In this document: in pieces, positions 25,325-34,366 of the stretch | How positions within the stretch are numbered: position 1 is the first letter of the stretch | How the letters are laid out: each line of letters opens with the position of its first letter | Assembly: GCA_964421245.1 (NCBI GenBank) | Contig: CAYQVW010000001.1 | Location: 124,001-188,000 of the forward strand | DNA: 64,000 nt | Source: CAYQVW01 sp964421245 | GTDB lineage: Bacteria; Margulisbacteria; WOR-1; XYC2-FULL-46-14 | Direction: 5' to 3' | Notes under the pieces: model-generated | Database searches by the model: none | The model's input: only the letters and a program-made list of their open reading frames with translations | Told to the model about the DNA's origin: nothing | Made by a program: the position numbers and the translations under genes

Positions 25325-26812
25325 TTGAGATTTAAAAAGGTTCTTTTTGTTATCCCTTGGCAAGGTAAACCTGGTCTTGGGGAGATGCCGGATTATCCGC
25401 ATACAGGTGTTGGCTATCTTTCCGCGTATTTATTGAAGAATAATGTGGATAATGAAGTGTTAGATATGCGATTAGGATATTCTATTGATGATTTGTTGGA
25501 GAGAATTGAAATATATAAACCAGATCTTATTGGATTTAATGTCATGACATATCGGGTCAATGTGGCCTATGATTATATGAAAATAATTAAGGAAAAATAT
25601 TCTCTACCCATTATTGTGGGAGGTCCCCATGCTACGACTTATCGAAAAGAACTTTTTAAGGAAGGTCCTATGGATTATCTCATTAAGTTTGAAGGGGAGA
25701 GGACGCTACTTGAATTATGTAAGGGAAAAGATGAGACAACAATTGATGGTTTGATTTATAAAAAAGAAAACAACGTTATAGAAAATCCAGACAGGCCATT
25801 TATTTCGGATTTAGATTCCATTCCTTTTCCTCAATATGAGAAGTTTGAAATTGATAAATATGCTTATAGCTATAGTTATGGCGGAAAAGGGATCCCAATT
25901 GTTTCTTCACGGGGGTGTCCCTATAAGTGTAATTTTTGTTCGGTGAAAGATGTGATTGGGAGTAAGTTTAGAGTCAGAAGTGAAAAGAGTATTATGAAAG
26001 AGATGAAATATTGGTACGCTCGTGGAACGCGAAACTTCTTTTTTGTTGATGATAATTTTACAATGTGGAAGGAGAGAATATTAAGCTTGTGTCAATTGAT
26101 AAAAGAGGAGGGAATGAATGATTTAACCCTGTCTGTTCCTCAAGGGGTTAGGGCGGATAAACTAGATTATGAGCTTTTAAAAAGAATGCGGGATTCGGGA
26201 TTTTGGTTTTTGAGTTTTGGAGTTGAGTCTGCAAAAAATAGAATTTTAGAGGAAATAGGAAAACACGAAACCGTCCAACAAATAGAAAGAGCTATTGGGT
26301 TAGCCGTAGATTTAGGCTATGAAATTGGTCTTTTTTTCATAATTGGGCATCCAAGTGAAACGCCAATAGAATTTGACGATTCATTGCGGTTGGCAGCTCG
26401 CTATCCAGTTTCTGCGGTATTTTTTTACCATGCAATACCTTACCCAAAGACGGAATTATATTATTGGGCTCAAAAAAACAATCTTTTGGGCAGTGATTTT
26501 GATAGAAAAATGGTTGATTTTAATTCCCATAACTATAAACATAACCAGCCCTTTTTTGAAACGCCTCATTTTACAGCAAAACAGAGAAAAGAGGCATATG
26601 AAAAAGCTAAAAAAGTTGAGAGGTTTGTGAAAAAAAAGAGCATGGAGAGAAAATTAAAAAGTAAATATGGGTTATTTGGTCAAATTTTGACCAACATCAT
26701 GTACAATGGTTTTTTGTATAGAAAAATACAGAAGCTTTACTATTTTAAGGTATCAAGAAAAATTATAGATTTTATTATTAATAAATTCAATTTGAAAATT
26801 CATCAATTTTGA
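25325..26812 (+). CDS. Cobalamin-binding-domain radical SAM protein
   Basis: A 495-residue protein with an N-terminal B12-binding-like domain (VLFVIPWQGKPGLGEM, IIVGGPHATTYRKE) and a radical SAM domain with SRGCPYKCNFCS (cysteines at about 198, 202 and 205). Further on are FGVESAKNRILEEI and FIIGHPSETPIEF. The start is TTG 25325 following GGGGGAAT. It follows asnB by 13 bases. Proteins of this architecture in glycan and natural-product loci include C-methylases; the substrate here is not known. The two such proteins in the locus are clearly different in sequence. Confidence 0.88.
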   Translation: MRFKKVLFVIPWQGKPGLGEMPDYPHTGVGYLSAYLLKNNVDNEVLDMRLGYSIDDLLERIEIYKPDLIGFNVMTYRVNVAYDYMKIIKEKYSLPIIVGGPHATTYRKELFKEGPMDYLIKFEGERTLLELCKGKDETTIDGLIYKKENNVIENPDRPFISDLDSIPFPQYEKFEIDKYAYSYSYGGKGIPIVSSRGCPYKCNFCSVKDVIGSKFRVRSEKSIMKEMKYWYARGTRNFFFVDDNFTMWKERILSLCQLIKEEGMNDLTLSVPQGVRADKLDYELLKRMRDSGFWFLSFGVESAKNRILEEIGKHETVQQIERAIGLAVDLGYEIGLFFIIGHPSETPIEFDDSLRLAARYPVSAVFFYHAIPYPKTELYYWAQKNNLLGSDFDRKMVDFNSHNYKHNQPFFETPHFTAKQRKEAYEKAKKVERFVKKKSMERKLKSKYGLFGQILTNIMYNGFLYRKIQKLYYFKVSRKIIDFIINKFNLKIHQF

Positions 26813-27012
26813 GGCAATTAGAGGATAAAAATATATATGAGAAATAAGATGGTTTTCATATTTTTTGTTTTTTCTTTGGTCGAATAGTGGTTTTTGTGGT
26901 TAGGGTCCTAAGCTTGCCTTTGAAAGAATAATATAATGGTATTTTTAATTGCTTGTCTGCTCTTTCCTATTAAGATATAATTATTCCAAATGGTAGGTTA
27001 TTCTTTGGCATA
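26813..27012. other. 200-bp AT-rich intergenic gap, no gene seen
   Basis: I see no open frame with coding features. There are promoter-like boxes, among them TATAAT at 26976-26981 and TATTCT at 26999-27004 (8 bases before ATG 27013), but no clear -35. It probably marks the start of a new transcription unit for the 27013-32094 genes. Confidence 0.4.
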
Positions 27013-28035
27013 ATGAAAAACCCCTTAATCTCAATAATTATAGTAAATTTTAATGGTAAAAAGCATTTAAATAAATGTCTTTTTTCTCTTAAGAAACAAA
27101 TATATTCCAATTTTGAAGTAATTTTTGTAGATAATAATTCTATAGATGGTTCGATGGAAATTATTGAAAAGAACTACTCTGATTTCGTACGGGTAATAAA
27201 GAATCCCAAAAACTACGGTTTTGCTAAAGGTAATAATATTGGGATTAATGCATCCAATGCAAAATACGTAGTTTTATTAAATAATGATACTAAAACAGAT
27301 CCCCATTGGCTTGAAGAACTAGTCAGTATAGTAGAAAAAGACGAGCAAATTGGAATGTGTGCCTCAAAAATCCTATTTATGCAGAAGCCCAAAGAGATTG
27401 ATTCAACCGGCCTTTGTATTTATCCCGATGGAACATCTAGGCAGAGGGGATGGATGGAAAAAGATAAGGGACAATTTGATGATGAGTTGGATGTTCTGCT
27501 GCCCAGTGGATGTGCGGCATTATATAGAAAAAAAATGCTTGACCAAATAGGATGTTTTGATGAGAGGTTTTTTGCATATTGTGAAGATACTGATTTGGGA
27601 CTAAGGGCTCGATTGGTGGGATGGGAGTGTGTTTTTGTTCCAAAAGCTGTTGTTTATCATTTTTATTCGGGTTATTGGAGTAGCCATCCACTAAAGAAGA
27701 TATTTTTAATTGAAAGAAATAGAATATTATTGGTTTTTAAGTTGTTTCCTTTGTGGTCAATTTTGAAAAGTTATTATTATTATTTAGTGCGATGTATCTA
27801 CCATATTTATGGTATTATTTTTCATAGAGGAGTGGCAAGCGATTATTTGAAGAATATTTCTCTTTGGGAATTGGTTTTCATTATTCTCAAGGCTCACTTT
27901 GCGGCGGTAAAATTGTTACCGGGTTTTTTCATTGAGAGAATAAGAACAAGAAAAGATTCTAATAGAAAGGAAGATATTTCTTCCTTATTTGGTAAATATG
28001 CTATTTCTGCTCGAGAAATTGCATTAAAAGGATAA
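27013..28035 (+). CDS. GT2 family glycosyltransferase (rhamnosyltransferase-like)
   Basis: It starts NPLISIIIVNFNGKKHLNKCL and has VDNNSIDGSMEII, KNYGFAKGNNIGI and LLNNDTKTDPHWLEEL, a style typical of WbbL-like GT2 enzymes. FDERFFAYCEDTDLGLRARLVGW carries the acidic acceptor-side motif. It is 340 residues long with a basic amphipathic C-terminus. It belongs to a new unit after a 200-base gap. Donor sugar unknown. Confidence 0.9.
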   Translation: MKNPLISIIIVNFNGKKHLNKCLFSLKKQIYSNFEVIFVDNNSIDGSMEIIEKNYSDFVRVIKNPKNYGFAKGNNIGINASNAKYVVLLNNDTKTDPHWLEELVSIVEKDEQIGMCASKILFMQKPKEIDSTGLCIYPDGTSRQRGWMEKDKGQFDDELDVLLPSGCAALYRKKMLDQIGCFDERFFAYCEDTDLGLRARLVGWECVFVPKAVVYHFYSGYWSSHPLKKIFLIERNRILLVFKLFPLWSILKSYYYYLVRCIYHIYGIIFHRGVASDYLKNISLWELVFIILKAHFAAVKLLPGFFIERIRTRKDSNRKEDISSLFGKYAISAREIALKG

Positions 28036-28039
28036 GTAA

Positions 28040-28753
28040 ATGGATGATAGCGTATTAATTGTTGTACCAGCATTTAATGAAGATGAAAGCATCTTAAATG
28101 TTTTAAAACAAATTCACAACATTCCTCGAGTTTGCGATGTCGTAGTGGTAAATGATGGATCTAATGATAATACCGAAAGCATAGTAAAAAAAGCAGGAGT
28201 AAAAGTTCTCTCGCATCCTATCAATTTGGGGGCAGGTGCTGCAATTCAAACAGGTCTAAAGTATGCTCTAAGAAATAAATACGATTTTGCTGTGGTCGTT
28301 GATGGTGATGGTCAACATGATCCTAAGGAAGTTCCACGTTTAGTCGAAGCTATTAAAAGGACTTCGGCAGATGTAGTTGTTGGGTCAAGATTCTTGGCAA
28401 ATGAGTCAGTATACATTCATTGGCCTCGCCGTCTGGGAATATTTTTGTTTTCAAGTCTTGCTTCTTTAATCGGTCGTTGTAGAATCACCGATACTACATC
28501 TGGTTTTAGGGTCTTTAATACAAAAGTGATTAAATTTTTGTCAGAAGAGATTCCGGCAGATTTCCCGGATGCTGATATGCTTTTATCCCTGCTTTTTTCT
28601 AATTTCAAAATTGTTGAGATTCCAGTCAATGTTGTTGAGAGACGGCGTGGCAGCTCGATGTATTCTTTGTTAAGATCGATTTATTATCCATTTAAGCTTA
28701 CGATTGCTATTTTAGCTGTTTTACTAAGAAGGATCTTTAAAAAGGGGGCATGA
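28040..28753 (+). CDS. DPM1-like GT2 (polyprenyl-phosphate glycosyltransferase family)
   Basis: A 237-residue protein with VLIVVPAFNEDESILNVL, VVNDGSNDNT and VVDGDGQHDPKEVP, where DGDG/DGQ is the metal and nucleotide site, then VVGSRFL and TDTTSGFRVFN. This matches the DPM1/DPG synthase-like family that loads a sugar on a polyprenyl phosphate. The following gene codes for a small DUF2304-like membrane protein that commonly accompanies this family, so the pair could form one complex. It starts 4 bases after the preceding gene's stop. Confidence 0.88.
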   Translation: MDDSVLIVVPAFNEDESILNVLKQIHNIPRVCDVVVVNDGSNDNTESIVKKAGVKVLSHPINLGAGAAIQTGLKYALRNKYDFAVVVDGDGQHDPKEVPRLVEAIKRTSADVVVGSRFLANESVYIHWPRRLGIFLFSSLASLIGRCRITDTTSGFRVFNTKVIKFLSEEIPADFPDADMLLSLLFSNFKIVEIPVNVVERRRGSSMYSLLRSIYYPFKLTIAILAVLLRRIFKKGA

Positions 28754-28757
28754 TACT

Positions 28758-29126
28758 ATGTCAATTCAAGTTCAAGTAATAATTGTGATTTTTGTGCTTT
28801 CTCTCTTGGGGTTTATTTTTGAGCTTCTCCGGCGCAAAAAAATTAACGAAGCAATCACCTTGTGGTGGTTATCTATAATAATATTGGCCATTTTTCTTAC
28901 GCTCAATCAATTTATTATGAACAAAATTAGAGCCTTTTTGGGTATTGCTCTGCCAATCTCAGTTTTGCTATTGTTTAGCCTGTGTTTTATTTTGATAATG
29001 CTAATTTATTTTTCTATGAAAATATCTATTTTGTCTAATCAGATTAGGGATATTGCCCAAGAATTTGCTATTTTAAAAGCGGATATGCTTTTAGAACAAA
29101 ATAAAAAAGGAGCTGGGCATGAATAA
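28758..29126 (+). CDS. DUF2304-like small membrane protein
   Basis: A 122-residue protein with three or four hydrophobic segments (VIIVIFVLSLLGFIFELL, WWLSIIILAIFLTL, ISVLLLFSLCFILIMLIYF) and a final helix rich in charged residues. Its size, RRKKINEA loop and position straight after a DPM1-like gene match the DUF2304 family. Its function is not established; a role as membrane partner of the transferase is inferred from repeated gene neighbourhood. It overlaps gmd by 8 bases. Confidence 0.72.
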   Translation: MSIQVQVIIVIFVLSLLGFIFELLRRKKINEAITLWWLSIIILAIFLTLNQFIMNKIRAFLGIALPISVLLLFSLCFILIMLIYFSMKISILSNQIRDIAQEFAILKADMLLEQNKKGAGHE

Positions 29127-30138
29127 AATAGCTTTTATAACAGGCATCACCGGACAAGATGGGTCTTATCTTGCTGAGTTTTTACTTAAAAAGGGCTATG
29201 AGGTTCATGGAACCATTCGGCGATCGTCAGCTTTTAATACCGGAAGAATTGATTCTTTTTTGAAACGCATTAATACCCATTATGGTGACTTAACTGACTC
29301 TTCCAGTCTTAATCGGTTGTTAGAGCGCATTAAACCAAATGAAGTATATAATCTTGGGGCGCAATCCCATGTTAGGGTCTCTTTTGACGTTCCTGAATAC
29401 ACTGCCGAAACAGATGCTATTGGAGCCCTTCGACTACTTGATGCAATAAAAGAAACAAAGATAAAAACCAAATTTTACCAAGCCTCCACCAGTGAAATGT
29501 TTGGTGGAATGCCCGATTCTGTTCCACAGAGTGAAACAACTCATTTTCATCCCAAGAGTCCCTATGGAGCTGCCAAACTTTATGCTCATTGGATTACAAT
29601 TAACTATCGTGAGGCATACAACCTTTTTGCTTGTTGTGGTATTCTTTTCAATCATGAATCTCCCAGGCGTGGGAAAAACTTTGTTACCCGAAAGATTACA
29701 GAAGTAGTGGCTAGAATAAAATATGGCCTTCAAGAGAAACTTACATTGGGAAACCTTAATGCAAAACGTGATTGGGGTTATGCTCCCGATTATGTGGAAG
29801 CCATGTGGATGATGCTGCAATCAGAGCAGCCCGATGATTATGTCATTGCAACGGGGGAATCCCATACAGTTAGAGAATTTTGTGAGAAGGCTTTTGCTGA
29901 GATTGGAATGGAGCTAGTCTGGAAGGGAAAGGGTATTGATGAACAGGGGATTGATCGTATAAGTGGAAAAGTTTTGGTTGAAATTGATCCTCTTTATTTT
30001 CGCCCCTCCGAAGTAGAGTTTTTATTGGGGGATCCAACCAAGGCAAAGACTAAGCTGGGATGGGAACCCAAGATAAAATTTGAAGAATTGGTAAAGATTA
30101 TGGTTCGGGAAGATATAAAATTAATAGAAGAGCAATAA
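29119..30138 (+). CDS. gmd: GDP-mannose 4,6-dehydratase
   Basis: A canonical GMD of 339 residues that converts GDP-D-mannose to GDP-4-keto-6-deoxy-D-mannose. It has GITGQDGSYLAEFLL (9-23), YNLGAQSHVRVSF, ASTSEMFGG with Thr124 and the catalytic Glu126, SPYGAAK with Tyr149 and Lys153, and FNHESPRRGKNFVTRK. The product could feed the DegT aminotransferase of the upstream operon. It differs clearly from the GMD-like protein at 7340, so it is a paralogue and not a recent copy. Confidence 0.96.
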   Translation: MNKIAFITGITGQDGSYLAEFLLKKGYEVHGTIRRSSAFNTGRIDSFLKRINTHYGDLTDSSSLNRLLERIKPNEVYNLGAQSHVRVSFDVPEYTAETDAIGALRLLDAIKETKIKTKFYQASTSEMFGGMPDSVPQSETTHFHPKSPYGAAKLYAHWITINYREAYNLFACCGILFNHESPRRGKNFVTRKITEVVARIKYGLQEKLTLGNLNAKRDWGYAPDYVEAMWMMLQSEQPDDYVIATGESHTVREFCEKAFAEIGMELVWKGKGIDEQGIDRISGKVLVEIDPLYFRPSEVEFLLGDPTKAKTKLGWEPKIKFEELVKIMVREDIKLIEEQ

Positions 30139-30139
30139 A

Positions 30140-31048
30140 ATGAATGTTAAGTTTAATCCAGTAGATCTATCCATTTGTTTTGTAAATCATAATGCTAAAG
30201 AATTAACTATTAATTGCATTCGCTCTATTTACGAAAAAACAAAATCAACCTCGTTTGAAATTATTTTAGTTGACAATGGTTCCACTGATGGCAGTTGCAA
30301 GTTGATTAATGATATATTTCCTCAAGTAAAAATTATTACAAACAAGCAGAACAAAGGCTTTGCCTATGCCAACAACCAGGCGATTAAGGCTTCCAAGGGG
30401 AAGTACATTATATTATTGAACAACGATACCATCTTAAAAAACGATGCTTTAGACAAAATGGTTTCTTTTATGGAAGCCAATCAAAAAGTAGGAGTCCTAA
30501 CCTGTAAGCTTTTTGATGCAGATGGTAAAACCATTCAGCGTAATTGTCGATCTTTTCCAACGCCCTGGGGTACTATGTTTGGCCGTGCTTCCCTTTTAAC
30601 AAAATTATTTCCAAATAACTCTTGGTCGTCAAAAAACTTGTTGCAAGATTGGGATTATAATACCGGGCGAGAAGTGGATTGGGTTTCTGGTGCGGCCTTT
30701 ATGGTCCGAAAAGGGGTTGTTGACGAGGTTGGGATGCTGGACGATAAAACATATTATATGTATTGGGAAGACACTGATTGGTGCAAAAGAATTCATGACG
30801 TGGGTTATAGAATTTGCTTTATTCCGGATGCCGAAATTACCCATTTTACTGGGAAGGGAGGTGGAAAGAGAAGCTTATCGCTATCAAATTTGATGATTTA
30901 TCAGATGCACAAATCAGCTTATAAATATTTCAGAAAGCATTATTTGAAGTCTTGGCTTAATCCGATGACCCTTATTACTTTTCTGGGATTTATTGTCTTA
31001 ACAAGCTTGAAAATAACATTAAATAGTATTAAGATGTTGTGTAAATGA
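30140..31048 (+). CDS. GT2 family glycosyltransferase
   Basis: A 302-residue WbbL-like GT2 enzyme with DLSICFVNHNAKELTINCI, VDNGSTDGSCKLI, KGFAYANNQAIKASKG and ILLNNDTIL. WVSGAAFMVRKGV and YYMYWEDTDWCKRIHDVGY show the acidic motif of the family. It follows gmd by 1 base and overlaps the next gene by 4. It may transfer a GMD-derived deoxysugar, as many relatives are rhamnosyltransferases, but this is inference. Confidence 0.9.
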   Translation: MNVKFNPVDLSICFVNHNAKELTINCIRSIYEKTKSTSFEIILVDNGSTDGSCKLINDIFPQVKIITNKQNKGFAYANNQAIKASKGKYIILLNNDTILKNDALDKMVSFMEANQKVGVLTCKLFDADGKTIQRNCRSFPTPWGTMFGRASLLTKLFPNNSWSSKNLLQDWDYNTGREVDWVSGAAFMVRKGVVDEVGMLDDKTYYMYWEDTDWCKRIHDVGYRICFIPDAEITHFTGKGGGKRSLSLSNLMIYQMHKSAYKYFRKHYLKSWLNPMTLITFLGFIVLTSLKITLNSIKMLCK

Positions 31049-32094
31049 AATATTTGTATGTTTTTGTTAGTTCTCTAGTTTTATCTATATTTTTAACTCC
31101 GCTACTAAAAGGGCTTTCCTTTAAGCTTTGCATTCTCGACCACCCCAACTATCGAAAAATTCATCAACAACCAATCCCCTTAATGGGCGGAATTGCCATT
31201 TTTATATCTTTTGTTTTCCCTCTTTTGTTTTTTGGAGGAAGTGTTAAGTTGTTGTGGGGTGTTTTATTGGTTGGATTATTTTTTGTTATATTTGGTTTTC
31301 TGGATGATGCCGGTATCAAAATTCGGGCACGCTACAAAATTTGGTCTCATTTAGCATTTTCTTTTCTTTTTGTTTATTTAACGGGGATCTGTTTTAATCT
31401 TTTTAGTTTTCCTTATTTGAACTGTATATTGACTGCTTGTTTTATAACTTTTATGACTAACTCGATGAATATGTTAGATGGAATGGATGGATTGGTTTCT
31501 GGGGTAGGTATGCTATCTTCACTTTTTTTCTTTATCCTTGCATTAAATAACGGATTGAATGATGTTGCTTTTATTTCGCTTGCACTGGCCGGCGCATGTT
31601 TGGGTTTTCTAAAGTATAATTTTAATCCTGCTTCCATTTTCTTGGGTGAAACAGGGTCGACCTTAATTGGTTTTTTGTTAGCAGTTATCGCTTTAAAACT
31701 CAAGATATTTCATTTGTGGAACATCACTTTAATGCTGGGAATTCAACGATTGCAATTTGTCTCTTTTATCGTTCCATTAATAATTTTGGGTATTCCGATA
31801 TTTGATACTCTTTTTGTTTTTATTAATCGATTTATTAATAAGATGAAAATGAGCACTCCCGGGAAAGACCACTCTCACCACAGGATTCAGTTAATGGGTT
31901 TTTCACAAAAAGCTACTGTCTTGACTCTTTATTGTGTTCAGATAGTTCTTGGGGCTATTGCATTAACAATGATAAATTCTGATTTTCAACAGTTCTTATC
32001 TTTAATTCTAATTGTCTTGGTATTGATAGTGTTTTCTTGTGTTTTTCTGCTTAAAATAAAGGTTTATTCTCAAGAGTTGAGTCGACAAGATTGA
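31045..32094 (+). CDS. WecA/MraY-family polyprenyl-phosphate sugar-1-phosphate transferase
   Basis: A 349-residue integral membrane enzyme with ten or so hydrophobic segments. It contains HPNYRKIHQQPIPLMGG, GFLDDAG (the Asp-Asp motif), NSMNMLDGMDGLVSG (about 132-146) and HSHHRIQLMGFS in the last cytoplasmic loop. These are the signatures of WecA/TagO-like enzymes that start glycan assembly by moving HexNAc-1-phosphate onto undecaprenyl phosphate. It could supply the initiating step for the locus. Its 3' end is 33 bases before the next gene, where a strong promoter lies. Confidence 0.92.
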   Translation: MKYLYVFVSSLVLSIFLTPLLKGLSFKLCILDHPNYRKIHQQPIPLMGGIAIFISFVFPLLFFGGSVKLLWGVLLVGLFFVIFGFLDDAGIKIRARYKIWSHLAFSFLFVYLTGICFNLFSFPYLNCILTACFITFMTNSMNMLDGMDGLVSGVGMLSSLFFFILALNNGLNDVAFISLALAGACLGFLKYNFNPASIFLGETGSTLIGFLLAVIALKLKIFHLWNITLMLGIQRLQFVSFIVPLIILGIPIFDTLFVFINRFINKMKMSTPGKDHSHHRIQLMGFSQKATVLTLYCVQIVLGAIALTMINSDFQQFLSLILIVLVLIVFSCVFLLKIKVYSQELSRQD

Positions 32095-32119
32095 TAAGCC
32101 CCCCCCGATCGGATATAAT
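32091..32119 (+). promoter_or_regulatory. Sigma-70-like promoter of the UDP-sugar genes
   Basis: TTGATA (32091-32096), 17-base spacer, TATAAT (32114-32119). Start codon ATG 32128 follows 8 bases later, and no Shine-Dalgarno is present, so transcription should begin at or next to the start codon, making a leaderless mRNA. Confidence 0.7.
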
Positions 32120-32127
32120 TAATAGGT

Positions 32128-33405
32128 ATGAAAATTGCTGTTGTTGGATCCGGCTATGTTGGACTGGTTACCGGAGCCTGTCTTGCCAATTTAGGTAATA
32201 ATGTTATCTGTGTTGATAAGGACAAAAAAAGAATTGCAACTTTAAAAAAAGGAAAAGTTCCTTTTTATGAGCCGGGGCTTTTTGAGTTAGTTGCGAAGAA
32301 TATTAAAGCGAATCGTCTTTTCTTTACCTGTGATCTTTCCTCCGCAGTGTTTGAGTCAGATATTATTTTTATTGCTGTTGGAACGCCACTTAAAAAGAAT
32401 GGAGAGGCAGATATTTCGGCTGTAAAAACGGTTGTAGGGGGAATCGCTAGGGCAATTAAAGAGGGTAAAATAAAGGATTTTAAGATTATAGTAAACAAGA
32501 GCACTGTCCCAGTTGGGATGGGAGATATTGTTACAAAAATACTTTTAGAAAAAAATGTTGCTGAGAATTTATTTTCAGTCATTTCAAACCCGGAATTTTT
32601 GCGTGAAGGATCAGCAATTTCTGATTTTATGAATCCTGATCGAATTGTAGTTGGGGCTTCAAACAATAAAGCATCTAACGTTATAACAGAATTATATAGG
32701 CCAATAAATGCACATATAATTTTTACATCTGTTAAAAGTGCGGAGCTTATTAAGTATGCCTCTAACTCATTTTTGGCCACTAAAATATCTTTTATTAATG
32801 AGATTGCCAATATTTGTGAACGAGTTGGGTCCGATGTTTTGGAAGTGGCAAATGGTATGGGCTTAGACAAGCGCATTGGAGAACGATTTTTAAATGCTGG
32901 CTTGGGATATGGTGGATCTTGTTTTCCAAAAGATGTATCAGCTTTAACATGTCTGGCAAAAAAATTGGGTTATTTTTCTCGTATCCTGACTGCTACAAGT
33001 GAAGTTAATGGAAAGCAAATCAAAACTTTTATCACAAAAATTATTAAAAGGCTTGGTAGCTTGAGGGGCAAGAAAATCGCGGTTCTCGGCCTTTCTTTTA
33101 AGCCAGAAACAGATGATTTAAGGGATGCTTCGGCATTAAAGGTTATTAGTGCCCTGAAAAAGAGAGGGGCACGTGTTTTATCATATGATCCTGTTTCAAA
33201 ACTTTCTGAATTTTCTAATGTCTATTCGGCGATTAAGGGAGTAGACGCTATTGTGATAGCAACCGAATGGGCTGAGTTTAGAGAGCTTGATTTTGACCGG
33301 GTAAAAAAATTGGCTAAAAAAGCGATTATTTTTGATGGCCGTAATATTTATGACAAAAGGCGCTTAGCCGAACTTGGAATAGAGTATTATGGGGTTGGCA
33401 GATGA
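32128..33405 (+). CDS. ugd: UDP-glucose 6-dehydrogenase
   Basis: A 425-residue enzyme that oxidises UDP-glucose to UDP-glucuronate with two NAD. It has the dinucleotide loop GSGYVGLVTG (7-16), AVGTPLKKNGEADIS, NPEFLREGSAISDFMNPDRIV, and GYGGSCFPKDVSAL with the catalytic Cys at about 266. The C-terminal domain has GLSFKPETDDLRDAS. Full family length. It overlaps the next gene, a UDP-glucuronate decarboxylase-like SDR, by 4 bases, giving a direct two-step route to UDP-xylose. A promoter with TATAAT lies 8 bases upstream. Confidence 0.97.
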   Translation: MKIAVVGSGYVGLVTGACLANLGNNVICVDKDKKRIATLKKGKVPFYEPGLFELVAKNIKANRLFFTCDLSSAVFESDIIFIAVGTPLKKNGEADISAVKTVVGGIARAIKEGKIKDFKIIVNKSTVPVGMGDIVTKILLEKNVAENLFSVISNPEFLREGSAISDFMNPDRIVVGASNNKASNVITELYRPINAHIIFTSVKSAELIKYASNSFLATKISFINEIANICERVGSDVLEVANGMGLDKRIGERFLNAGLGYGGSCFPKDVSALTCLAKKLGYFSRILTATSEVNGKQIKTFITKIIKRLGSLRGKKIAVLGLSFKPETDDLRDASALKVISALKKRGARVLSYDPVSKLSEFSNVYSAIKGVDAIVIATEWAEFRELDFDRVKKLAKKAIIFDGRNIYDKRRLAELGIEYYGVGR

Positions 33406-34331
33406 GAGTGTTGATAACTGGCGGAGCTGGTTTTATTGGATCACACCTGTGTGATTTTCTTTTAGAAAGGGAACATGGGGTAATTTGTCTTGATAATTTG
33501 ATTACAGGATCTTTGGAAAATGTTTGCCATCATCAAAAGAATAAAAAGTTTAAGATGATTAAACATGATATTTCTAAAGAGATAAAGATTTCAGGGAAGA
33601 TTGATTTTGTGCTTCACTTTGCTTCTCCTGCTAGCCCGATTGATTATGCGGAGTTCCCCATACAAACATTGAAGGTTGGAGCACTGGGAACCCATAACGC
33701 ATTGGGAATTGCTAAGGCAAAAGGAGCAAAATTTCTTTTGGCTTCTACTTCAGAAGTGTATGGTGATCCCCTTGTTTCGCCCCAAAGAGAGGATTATTGG
33801 GGAAATGTAAATCCAGTGGGTCCTCGTTCTTGTTATGATGAGAGTAAACGTTTTGCCGAGGCCATTACGATGGCTTATTCTAAAAAGCATGGGCTTGATA
33901 CTAGGATTATTCGTATTTTTAATACCTATGGTCCAAGAATGCGAAAGAATGATGGAAGGGTAGTTCCGAATTTTATTAATCAGACTTTATCGAAAAAACC
34001 GCTTACCATTTATGGTACAGGTAAACAAACGCGGAGTTTTTGTTACATCAGCGATTTGATTCAAGCGATTTATAGGGTTATGGAATCAAAATATCATGAC
34101 CCCATTAACTTGGGAAACCCTAACGAGTTTACAATCTTAGAACTTGCAAAAATCGTATCTTCTATAAGAGGAGAATCTTTGGAGATTAGCAAAAATCCCT
34201 TGCCACCGGATGATCCTAAAAGGCGGCGTCCGGATATTTCAAAAGCAAAAAAGATATTACGATGGCAGCCTAAAGTGGGTTTAAGAGAAGGGCTAAAAAG
34301 AACCCTAGAATATTTTGAGAGTTATTCCTAG
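33402..34331 (+). CDS. UDP-glucuronate decarboxylase-like SDR (UDP-xylose synthase family)
   Basis: A 309-residue extended SDR. The NAD loop GGAGFIGSHL (7-16) is followed by HFASPASPIDYAEFPIQTL, a stretch characteristic of UDP-glucuronate decarboxylases, then STSEVYGDPL, VGPRSCYDESKRFAE with Tyr and Lys at about 145 and 149, and RIFNTYGPRMR. These features and the adjacent ugd make UDP-xylose formation the most likely reaction. A UDP-glucuronate epimerase is less likely given the SPASPIDY motif. Confidence 0.9.
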   Translation: MRVLITGGAGFIGSHLCDFLLEREHGVICLDNLITGSLENVCHHQKNKKFKMIKHDISKEIKISGKIDFVLHFASPASPIDYAEFPIQTLKVGALGTHNALGIAKAKGAKFLLASTSEVYGDPLVSPQREDYWGNVNPVGPRSCYDESKRFAEAITMAYSKKHGLDTRIIRIFNTYGPRMRKNDGRVVPNFINQTLSKKPLTIYGTGKQTRSFCYISDLIQAIYRVMESKYHDPINLGNPNEFTILELAKIVSSIRGESLEISKNPLPPDDPKRRRPDISKAKKILRWQPKVGLREGLKRTLEYFESYS

Positions 34332-34352
34332 CCAATCTGCCCAATAATAAGT

Positions 34353-34358
34353 TATAAT
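34353..34358 (+). promoter_or_regulatory. -10 box 8 bases before the flavoprotein start
   Basis: TATAAT lies 8 bases before GTG 34367, with no Shine-Dalgarno between, as for the promoter at 32114. No convincing -35 was found, so the call rests on the -10 alone. Confidence 0.5.
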
Positions 34359-34366
34359 ATATCATC

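Noticed and set aside
32265..32876. A 203-codon open frame on the minus strand inside ugd
   Set aside because: It is antisense to a perfectly conserved UDP-glucose dehydrogenase, has no ribosome site and its translation has no family features.
1..34331. A prophage or integrative island around the glycan genes
   Set aside because: No integrase, tRNA attachment site, phage structural gene or base-composition shift was found; only the IS30 element at 52 kb is mobile.
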